From positions 1-15,626 of the forward strand of contig CAMYMX010000021.1 of the NCBI GenBank assembly GCA_947259605.1: a stretch of 15,626 nt of DNA, read 5' to 3'. Both the position numbers and the translations under genes were made by a program. This stretch comes from an uncultured Polyangiaceae bacterium (GTDB lineage Bacteria > Myxococcota_A > Polyangia > Polyangiales > Houyiibacteriaceae). Shown piece after piece: positions 6,703 through 13,586 of the stretch; within the stretch, counting starts at the first letter, position 1; every line of letters starts with the position of its first letter. Below the pieces are notes generated by a model. The model made no database searches. It was not told the origin of the DNA and worked only from the letters and a program-made list of their open reading frames with translations.

Positions 6703-7749
6703 ATGGTGGAACTGCTTGGCGGAAAATACGAGGTCCTAGAGCTCGCCGGCGAAGGCGGGATGGCCAAGGTGTATCGCGGGCAGACGCATGGAGCGGCCGG
6801 CTTCACCCGGCCTGTCGCGATCAAGCGTGTGCTTGCACCGCTCAGTCAGAACCCCGAGTTCCTCAAGATGTTCGTCGAAGAGGCGCGCGTCGTCTCCGAG
6901 CTCGATCACCCGAACATCGCTCAGATTCACGACTTCGATCGCGATCGGAACGGCGAGTACTACCTGGTTCTCGAGTGGGTCGAAGGACTGACGCTTTCCG
7001 AGTGGCGTCGAGGCTACAGGGCGCACGGTCACCATACCCCTTGGAGCCTGACCGCCGCGATCGGAATCGAGGTCCTCGAGGCGCTTCACGCGGCGCATGC
7101 GCGCCTGGATGCGGAAGGAAGGCCAGCCCCAGTCTTTCATCGTGATGTCACTCCACAGAACGTGATGTTGAGCAACTGCGGCGTGGTGAAGCTAACCGAC
7201 TTCGGTCTGGCTCGCGCGATGGATCGCAGCTCGATTACCAAGCCCGGTTTCGTGAAGGGCAAGATTTCCTATCTGGCACCCGAATTGACCTACGAAGGGG
7301 AACCAAGCCCGCAGACCGATGTGTTCAGCGTCGGGGTCGTGCTTTGGGAGATTCTCGCAGGTGAGAAGCTGTTCAAGGGCGAGGACCCGCTCAAAGTGCT
7401 CGGTACGATCCGAGAGTCGCACACGCCTGACCTTGCGGAGTTTCGCGACGATCTGCCACCACGCCTTCTCGAAATCGTCAACAAGGCCCTTCGCCGAAAC
7501 CCGATCGAACGCTACGGCTCGAGTCGGGACATGGCGCGCGACCTGGCGATGCTTCTGCGCGTGACCGACGAGGTTACCGACTCTCACGTGATCGCGCAGA
7601 GCGTACGATGGGCCACTGGCCAACTCGAGCGCACCCAGCCCAGCGAGCCGCCGACGAAACCCTTCGCAGCCCGGGAAGCCCTGGCCCAGGCGGACTCGGC
7701 CGAGCAAACCCTTCCCGACACCAGCATCCCCCTCACCCGCCGAAAATAG
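6703..7749 (+). CDS. soluble Hanks-type Ser/Thr protein kinase
   Basis: This 348-residue protein has a complete eukaryote-like kinase domain (about 8-290). The Gly-rich loop GEGGMAKV is at 16-23, the ATP-anchoring Lys at 41, the helix-C Glu at 60, the catalytic loop HRDVTPQNV at 146-154, DFG at 166-168, APE at 192-194 and the structural Asp at 206 in DVFSVG. All key catalytic residues are present, so it should be active. There is no transmembrane helix, PASTA or other sensor domain. The C-terminal 45 residues are rich in Pro, Thr and Ala and probably disordered, a possible autophosphorylation tail. The ATG at 6703 has no Shine-Dalgarno sequence at normal distance. The gene follows grxD by 18 bases and is probably translated from the same mRNA. 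Substrates are unknown. Confidence 0.95.
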   Translation: MVELLGGKYEVLELAGEGGMAKVYRGQTHGAAGFTRPVAIKRVLAPLSQNPEFLKMFVEEARVVSELDHPNIAQIHDFDRDRNGEYYLVLEWVEGLTLSEWRRGYRAHGHHTPWSLTAAIGIEVLEALHAAHARLDAEGRPAPVFHRDVTPQNVMLSNCGVVKLTDFGLARAMDRSSITKPGFVKGKISYLAPELTYEGEPSPQTDVFSVGVVLWEILAGEKLFKGEDPLKVLGTIRESHTPDLAEFRDDLPPRLLEIVNKALRRNPIERYGSSRDMARDLAMLLRVTDEVTDSHVIAQSVRWATGQLERTQPSEPPTKPFAAREALAQADSAEQTLPDTSIPLTRRK

Positions 7750-7752
7750 GCG

Positions 7753-8313
7753 CTATAAGAGGTTGAACCCCAAGCCCGCCGCCACCGAAAGCGCGACGAA
7801 CGGCGGGGTCATCCCGATGACGGCAGCGATCATGTAGTCGCGGAAGGTCACGCCGGACATCGCCAGGGTGTAGTTCACTGGAGGGATCGCCCAAAGGAAT
7901 AAGCGGATGACGATCATCGAGCGGATGGGCTGCTGCTCGAGGCGATCCAGCGGCTTCTGCAGAAACGGGCGCTTGATGTTGATGTTCTTGAGGGGCTGAC
8001 CACCAATGGTGCGCACGATGAAGAACGAAACGGCCACCGAGATCGTGGCTGCAATCACCGAGGCTAGAGAGCCCCAGAGCGGACCGTACGCAAGCCCCGA
8101 CACCATGACGAACACGAAACCGGGGATGTAGAGCAGCTGACCCACGCAGAAGACGGCTACGAAAACGGCAAAGCCACCAACTCCTGCGACCCGCATCGAT
8201 TCACGAATGCCGTCGACAGTGAGCTGGTCGCTAAAACCAGTGGCATGCCCAATCAAGTAGACGCCAATCAGAAACGCGGCCAGAAGCGCGAGACGAACCC
8301 AAGTGCTGCTCAC
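7753..8313 (-). CDS. VTT/TVP38-TMEM64 (SNARE-associated, DedA-like) membrane protein
   Basis: This 186-residue integral membrane protein has an N-terminal helix (about 5-25) followed by the VTT-type core. The reentrant segment is GLAYGPLWGSLASVIAATIS (73-92), running on to FFIVRTIG (97-104). A second conserved segment runs from RLFLWAIPP (137-145) to MTPPFVA (168-174). This pattern of Gly/Pro-rich broken helices and a conserved Arg is typical of the TVP38/TMEM64 and DedA superfamily, whose members act in lipid scrambling or membrane homeostasis. The specific substrate is unknown. The start is GTG at 8313 with only a weak ribosome-binding site; no better in-frame start was found. The gene converges on the kinase gene with three bases between the stop codons and follows the TPR gene by 72 bases. 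Confidence 0.85.
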   Translation of the reverse strand: MSSTWVRLALLAAFLIGVYLIGHATGFSDQLTVDGIRESMRVAGVGGFAVFVAVFCVGQLLYIPGFVFVMVSGLAYGPLWGSLASVIAATISVAVSFFIVRTIGGQPLKNINIKRPFLQKPLDRLEQQPIRSMIVIRLFLWAIPPVNYTLAMSGVTFRDYMIAAVIGMTPPFVALSVAAGLGFNLL

Positions 8314-8352
8314 GGCCCGCAGTAAGACACACCCTCGCCCGCAAGACCAGAT

Positions 8353-8393
8353 GCGAAGCCCCGTGGTCGATGCAGAGCATCGACTTTACGGGG
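8353..8393 (-). repeat. conserved stem-loop overlapping the TPR gene stop (copy B)
   Basis: This hairpin matches the one at 2343-2385. The outer arms CCCCG/CGGGG (8359-8363 with 8389-8393) extend by one A-T pair. The inner 7-bp stem TCGATGC/GCATCGA with a 3-nt loop spans 8367-8383. On the minus strand the element ends with the same 14 bases, CCACGGGGCTTCGC. The TAA stop codon of the TPR gene (8386-8388) lies inside the structure, between the outer and inner stems. No T-tract follows. Confidence 0.7.
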
Positions 8394-10359
8394 AGAGGAG
8401 CATATCGAGCGGATTACGGGTGACCCGATTCGAGCCGTCGAGCGAATTGATGTCGATGCGGCTGAGGTCGACGCGAGGCGAGAAGATTGCCGCGTGAAAC
8501 GAGTCGACAATCCGCTGTGCGTAGCTCTCCGCGGTTTCATCCTCTTCAAGCCCCGCTTCGCTGCAACCCCAGGCCGCGCCCGTGCGGCCGAACAAGCAAA
8601 TTCGCGCCCCATCGATTTGGATGCGAAGCCCGTTGCTCGATCGCTCGAAACGCGGAGAACGCATCACCGCCTTCGCGAGAGCCCGGTCAATTTCGGCGTC
8701 GCTCGACTCGACTTCCGCGGGAAGCGCCCAGCCTAAGCGACGGAACAAGCCTGGGTCGGCCCCGAGGACTTCTTCGTAGAGCGAGGTCGTTTCGCGCGGG
8801 TCGGAAAGCGCCTTCCCGAGGACCGCACGAACGCGTTCCCGCAAGAGTGCGTCTCCTGGCGGCAACTGGCGAAGAGCACGCTCAGCGTGCTCGATCGCTT
8901 CGTCGTACTCGCGCTGCGCCAACGACACCTCGGCGAGGACGGCGTCGTAGTAGGGGGCCGCCCCCTGCCTCCGGTCTTCATCTCGCATATCGGTGACCGC
9001 CGCCCTGACCACCCCGGGACCCAGAGCTTCGATCAACTCGCCTAGCAGCCAAGCGGGCATGACTGCGCTCCTTGCGGTCCCCAGAGCAAAGGTCCCGACC
9101 AGGCGCGCTTCGTCGTCCAGAAATCGAGCGACTTGCCGTGCGCTCATCCAGGCCTGGAACCGAAGCCAGAGCGCTTGCCCATACGCCCAGCAACGCAGGT
9201 GAAAGGCCTTGGCCGCAGCACGCTCCCGGGTCATCTCCGCCAACATCAAGCGCGCTTGCCGATCGAGCAGCGCGACGATGCTCCGATCTTGCTCGGGGTC
9301 ACGGCTGTTGTGCGCACGTCGGTCTGGAAGCACCACTGCCTTGTCGGTGATGAGCAGCGCTTCATCGGGCCGCCCCATCAGGAGAAGAAAAGCCGCTAGC
9401 GACCGACGCGCTTCGTTGCGGTCCGAGTCGCGCACGTGCGCGGGCCGAGCTGCACGATGGCGTGGGACTTCCCTGAGCGCAGCCAAGGCTTCAGCGAAGC
9501 GCCCTGCTCTCATGTAGAGATCGGCTAGCTCGAGCCAGGGGTTCCCATACCAGGAAAGCCCGCCCTTCGACGCATCCATCAAGAGGCGCTCGGCTTCGTC
9601 GAAACGGAACACGGACCTGGCCGCCTCGGCAAAGTTCCCGAGGTCGACCGACGTCGCACTACCGAAATGCGTGCGCCCATATTCCACCGCGTCGGCGCAA
9701 ACCTCGTAGGCCTTTTCGTCGTCGCCAGCCTCGTATTCGATGGCACACAGCGCGTTCTTTGCGCGTTCGATTTGATACGGATCTCCGGTGGCCAATCCAT
9801 CTTCGGCTGCAAGCCTCGCATTTTCGAAGTCCCGCTTCTTCATCAAGGGCCAGGCGAGCTCAGCCTTGAGCTGCGGCGTGTAGAGCTCGTTGTACCGGTA
9901 CATGAATCGAAGCTGCTCGTCATAGTGCTCGAGGTCGCCGTGCGCGCGGGTGAGCGCGACCAAGATCCTTGCGTGCCATCTCCAGGGCTGACTCGGCGTC
10001 GGCTGTAAGCCTTCGGCCGCCTCGAAAAGTTCGAGGGCGCGGGCTTCATGAAAAAGCGCCTTGGGGAAATTCGCTTCACCGTAGTGCTGCGCCATGCCGA
10101 GAACGAGGTGTGCAACGTAAGAGCGCGGGTGCTCTAGCAAGTACTTCTCGGCTTCCTCGCGAGATCTCACATAGCGCTCACGTTCGATCAGCTCCCACAG
10201 AGCGAGCTCCTCGACTTCAGCCTCTTCACCCTCGAGCAGCAGCGGCGTCAGCATATCGTCCGCGGCCGCCCAACAAAGCGGACTGACTGCGAAGAACATC
10301 GCCGCCAGCAGCGCTGCCAGCATCAACTGCACGACGCGAGCTGACTCGGTGGCGGGCAT
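8386..10359 (-). CDS. exported TPR-repeat protein of the MoxR operon
   Basis: The 657-residue protein starts at the ATG at 10359, two bases after the moxR stop codon. The frame is open upstream to 10458, but that part lies inside moxR and the signal peptide starts at this Met. Residues 8-33 form a signal peptide (hydrophobic core QLMLAALLAAMFFAV, then CWAAADD with an AxA-type cleavage site), so the protein is probably periplasmic. The rest is mostly helical with degenerate TPR-like pairs, clearest near 274-300 (LELADLYMRAGRFAEALAAL) and 472-500 (YYDAVLAEVSLAQREYDEAI). The C-terminal 90 residues differ: a short beta-like stretch, GLRIQIDGARICLFGRTGAA (577-596), contains Cys589, with Cys599 just beyond. 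I do not recognise a named family. Its place as last gene of the operon suggests a scaffold for the MoxR/transglutaminase proteins. Confidence 0.85.
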   Translation of the reverse strand: MPATESARVVQLMLAALLAAMFFAVSPLCWAAADDMLTPLLLEGEEAEVEELALWELIERERYVRSREEAEKYLLEHPRSYVAHLVLGMAQHYGEANFPKALFHEARALELFEAAEGLQPTPSQPWRWHARILVALTRAHGDLEHYDEQLRFMYRYNELYTPQLKAELAWPLMKKRDFENARLAAEDGLATGDPYQIERAKNALCAIEYEAGDDEKAYEVCADAVEYGRTHFGSATSVDLGNFAEAARSVFRFDEAERLLMDASKGGLSWYGNPWLELADLYMRAGRFAEALAALREVPRHRAARPAHVRDSDRNEARRSLAAFLLLMGRPDEALLITDKAVVLPDRRAHNSRDPEQDRSIVALLDRQARLMLAEMTRERAAAKAFHLRCWAYGQALWLRFQAWMSARQVARFLDDEARLVGTFALGTARSAVMPAWLLGELIEALGPGVVRAAVTDMRDEDRRQGAAPYYDAVLAEVSLAQREYDEAIEHAERALRQLPPGDALLRERVRAVLGKALSDPRETTSLYEEVLGADPGLFRRLGWALPAEVESSDAEIDRALAKAVMRSPRFERSSNGLRIQIDGARICLFGRTGAAWGCSEAGLEEDETAESYAQRIVDSFHAAIFSPRVDLSRIDINSLDGSNRVTRNPLDMLLSP

Positions 10360-10361
10360 CG

Positions 10362-11375
10362 TCAACCGCGACGCAGGCTTGCCCGCGCGAGCTTTTCGAC
10401 CTCGACAGCCGTGGCCTCTTCGATGAGCGCGTCCACGTCTTCCACGCCGGGCGCACACTCGAGTCGGTGTTTGAACACGTATGGCGCTAGCGCCGCGATG
10501 TCTTCGGGGGAGACGAAATCCCTCCCGTGAATGACGGCACGAGCCTGAAGCGCAGGCAGCATCAAGACCAGCGCTCGGGTCGACGCTCCCTGAAGGACAC
10601 GGGAATCGCTTCGGAGCAGACGCGCCAGGTCGACCAAGGCTTCCTTCACGACAGGAGCGACGTAAACTGCACCGCGGGTCTGCCGCCGCGCCGCGAGAAT
10701 CTCCGTACGGGTCACGCCAGGGTGATCGCGCGCGACTTCGAGACTCGCTCGTGGATACTGGTCCAGCACCTCGAGCTCGGAGGCGCGGGCGATGTGCTTC
10801 ATCTCGATCTTGAAAAGGAAGCGGTCGAGCTGCGGCGTTGGAAGCGGGTAGGTGCCGGCCAAGTCGAGCGGGTTCTGCGTTGCGATGACGAAAAACAGGT
10901 CGTCGAGCAAGTACGACTGGTTGTCGACAGTAACTTGTTTCTCGGCCATCGCTTCGAGCATGGCCGCCTGCACCTTTGGGGAGGTGCGGTTGATCTCGTC
11001 GGCTAGGACGATGTGCGCGAACACCGGGCCGCGACGAAATGCGAAGCGACTCGTTTCCACGTCGAAGATGTTCGTGCCCGTGATGTCGCTTGGAAGCAGG
11101 TCTGGAGTGAATTGGATGCGACGGAAAGCGGGAACACCGGAGGTGCCGTCTCCTTCTTCAAGGGCATTGCCGAGCGCGCGGGCAAGCGTCGTCTTGCCGG
11201 AACCGGGATAGTCTTCGAGAAGCACGTGTCCGTCAGAAAGAAGCGCGACGAGCACCAGCTCAACTACCTCGTCCCGACCTCGAACGGCTGCTCTGAGACG
11301 GGCGCCCAGGCGCTCCGCAACCTCGCGTGCGCCACTGAGGCTGTCATCGATGGGTGATTGAATCGCTTGCTGCAT
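10362..11375 (-). CDS. MoxR-family AAA+ ATPase
   Basis: This 337-residue cytoplasmic AAA+ ATPase has Walker A DYPGSGKT (55-62), Walker B VLADEINR (123-130), sensor 1 FFVIATQNP (161-169) and the arginine-finger region PQLDRFLF (181-188), then the C-terminal lid domain. MoxR proteins act as chaperone-like remodelling ATPases, often for DUF58 or VWA-domain partners encoded beside them. Here the DUF58 and transglutaminase genes are immediately upstream. Walker A begins with Asp-Tyr rather than the commoner Gly-Val. The ATG at 11375 has GGAG five bases upstream, and the gene is 33 bases from the transglutaminase stop. No VWA protein is encoded in the window. The exact client is unknown. Confidence 0.95.
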   Translation of the reverse strand: MQQAIQSPIDDSLSGAREVAERLGARLRAAVRGRDEVVELVLVALLSDGHVLLEDYPGSGKTTLARALGNALEEGDGTSGVPAFRRIQFTPDLLPSDITGTNIFDVETSRFAFRRGPVFAHIVLADEINRTSPKVQAAMLEAMAEKQVTVDNQSYLLDDLFFVIATQNPLDLAGTYPLPTPQLDRFLFKIEMKHIARASELEVLDQYPRASLEVARDHPGVTRTEILAARRQTRGAVYVAPVVKEALVDLARLLRSDSRVLQGASTRALVLMLPALQARAVIHGRDFVSPEDIAALAPYVFKHRLECAPGVEDVDALIEEATAVEVEKLARASLRRG

Positions 11376-11408
11376 CTCGGCTCCGGGCTCTCGTTGGGAA
11401 GGATGGCA

Positions 11409-13586
11409 TCATTTTGACCGTAACCAAGACCAGGGCGTGAGGAGCCCCAAAAACCGCTTCCACAGCGGAAATCCATTGCGAATGTCGCGGCGCACCGCAG
11501 CTGCCTGATCTCGCAGTCCTCCGGGATCTGGCTGCTGCACACCGAATGCGGCCGCAAGATGCGCATTCGTCAAGGGCTCGAAGGCCGGGAATCGGTCGCG
11601 CACACGCCGCGCGAAGGCCTCTCGCGATTCGCCGGCATCTCTTCGAACCTCGAGCTCGCCGATGCGATCGAGCTCGGCTCGGTAGATCAGCCGAGGCAGC
11701 GAAGCAGGCGAAGCTAGACTGGGAGCCATTCGGCGCCACAGCTTGCCCAAGTAGAGCACGAGCAGCACCACGGCCAACAGCGTCAGAACCCAGGTACCGA
11801 AGGTCAACGAGATGCGCCGCGCGAGCTCTTTGAGCTTGGGCAGGTCGGTCGCGGACAGCGGAATTGGAGACGCGCCGCGAGCAAGCTCTCCGAGAAGCCG
11901 CTGCAAATCCGCATCCATTGGCTGCTCGGGAGGATCGAGCGCGCGCTCGGGATACACGTCCAAGACCACCCAGCCGAAGCCGTCGATGAAGACCTCAGGC
12001 CAGGCATGTGACGCTGAGCCCGACAGGAGCAGGGAGGAGCCGCCCTGACGCGCGGATTCGCTCACTGCGTAGCCAGTCGCCACTCTGGCTGGCACGCCGA
12101 GGCTCCGCATCAGATACGTCGCGGCATGGGCGAAGTGAACGCAGTAGCCCGTCCGATCGCCGAACAAGAAGCTCGCTGTGGGATCCTCGGCGCCACTGTG
12201 CTCGTTCTTGAGACTGTAGATCCCTTCACGCCCGAGCCAGCCGGTCACGGCGAAGGCTTTGGCAACCGGGTTCTCCGCCAACCTCTTGGGCAGCTCGGAG
12301 GTGAGCTCGGCCGCAAGCTCGGCGTAGCGCCCATCGGCCGGTGTTTGGGTGTAGTGCACCCACTGGTCTTTGGACCAGTCGGGGGACCCCGGGCTTGCGT
12401 CGAGCATGGACGTGTAATCGGCGGTAAGCACGGCGGACATCGCTCGGTAAACGCGGCGAAAACGATTCGGTGAGGGGTTCTGCATCGGCTCGACCTCGAT
12501 CGGCGACTCGAGCGCAAACGGCTGGGTGTGATCGGCCATCAGCGCGATCGTCGTCTCGAGCGGCCCGCGATTCTCGTTCACCTCGGGCGCGTGTTGGATC
12601 TCGGTGAGTCGCGCCGGGAAGTAAGGGATCAGGTCGTCGTCGACGTCGTGGCGGCCGGACACCACGAGCTTGCGCCCGTTGTACTGACTAAACGCGCCCT
12701 GTCGGAAGTAATACACGCCGCTTGGCGGGGAGTAGTCGTCGTGGAAAAGGACGACAGCAACAGGAACGCGGGCCCCTCCGGGGTTGTACTTGTCGCGAAA
12801 CTCCAGCTCGCTAGCGGAAGCCCCGCCTCGGTTCTGCTGCTGACCTTTTCCTTCTTTGGCTTCAGACTCCTCGGGCCGAAGCCCGAGCCCGCCGACACCG
12901 TCGGGCGGAGGTGGCATTCCGACGAGAGGCGTGGCCACGACGATCAACGCCAAGAGGAGCCCAATCACGCCGAGGTTGAGTACCGCGCGACCGAAGCGCT
13001 GCTCCCGAAGCAAGAGCACCAAGCCGAATACTGTCGCAGTTCCCCCCATGAAGAGGAAGAGCCAGGTGGGGTCCCAGCCGAGCGCAACGATCCAGTCCGC
13101 CAAGTAGAACGGTCGATTGATCGCGCCGTGTCGGTGCGGGATGAGGAGCTGCGCGAACGCTACGGCGACGAGGAGCAGCTCGAAAACCGAGAAGATCGCC
13201 CGGCGCTTGGAGCCCGCCCGCATCGCCCCGCTGCCGATCGCAGCGACCAAGAGCGCAGCAAGCATACCCGCCAAACGGAGGGCGCTCGCTGGACCAAAGG
13301 CGGCGGACAAGAACGAGCCGTGTGTGAGCGAAGCGCCAAACCATGCAGCCAAGACGAGTAGAAACACTGCTCCTGCGAAGATCGCGGACGTACGGATGCG
13401 CGACTGGCCGAGCTGGGAACCCACGAGACAGCCTCCGAAGCCCCCTGCAAACGCAACGAGCACCGAGCTGGGCGGAGCCATCGTGCTGACCAAGACGCCC
13501 CAGGCGAGTCCGTGGATCATGGCCCGACCGAGCTCGGCCAGCGCGGCGGCAGCTCCGCTGGTTTCCGGATGGGCGTCTGCCGTCAT
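11409..13586 (-). CDS. transglutaminase-like membrane protein (TgpA family)
   Basis: This 725-residue protein has about six or seven N-terminal membrane helices (roughly 23-222) and a polar Glu/Lys/Gln linker (about 237-262). A large extracytoplasmic part follows, with the transglutaminase-like core (about 440-550), then a C-terminal helix (about 594-614) and a cytoplasmic DUF4129-like tail. The papain-like triad is complete: Cys482 in GYCVHFAHA, His527 in SHAWPEV and Asp543 in LDVYPE. The family is envelope-bound and its substrates are mostly unknown; TgpA of Pseudomonas is the studied example. I chose the ATG at 13586 because it overlaps the DUF58 stop codon as ATGA; a GTG at 13601 would add five residues. 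The C-terminus is followed by 33 bases and then moxR. The triad makes enzymatic activity likely. Confidence 0.95.
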   Translation of the reverse strand: MTADAHPETSGAAAALAELGRAMIHGLAWGVLVSTMAPPSSVLVAFAGGFGGCLVGSQLGQSRIRTSAIFAGAVFLLVLAAWFGASLTHGSFLSAAFGPASALRLAGMLAALLVAAIGSGAMRAGSKRRAIFSVFELLLVAVAFAQLLIPHRHGAINRPFYLADWIVALGWDPTWLFLFMGGTATVFGLVLLLREQRFGRAVLNLGVIGLLLALIVVATPLVGMPPPPDGVGGLGLRPEESEAKEGKGQQQNRGGASASELEFRDKYNPGGARVPVAVVLFHDDYSPPSGVYYFRQGAFSQYNGRKLVVSGRHDVDDDLIPYFPARLTEIQHAPEVNENRGPLETTIALMADHTQPFALESPIEVEPMQNPSPNRFRRVYRAMSAVLTADYTSMLDASPGSPDWSKDQWVHYTQTPADGRYAELAAELTSELPKRLAENPVAKAFAVTGWLGREGIYSLKNEHSGAEDPTASFLFGDRTGYCVHFAHAATYLMRSLGVPARVATGYAVSESARQGGSSLLLSGSASHAWPEVFIDGFGWVVLDVYPERALDPPEQPMDADLQRLLGELARGASPIPLSATDLPKLKELARRISLTFGTWVLTLLAVVLLVLYLGKLWRRMAPSLASPASLPRLIYRAELDRIGELEVRRDAGESREAFARRVRDRFPAFEPLTNAHLAAAFGVQQPDPGGLRDQAAAVRRDIRNGFPLWKRFLGLLTPWSWLRSK

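Noticed and set aside
10360..10458. N-terminal extension of the TPR protein
   Set aside because: It lies inside moxR in another frame, is Arg/Gly-rich, and would bury the clear signal peptide that starts at the ATG at 10359.
12528..13361. 277-residue plus-strand frame
   Set aside because: It is antisense to the transglutaminase membrane region; composition is Arg/Glu/His-rich and no motif is visible.
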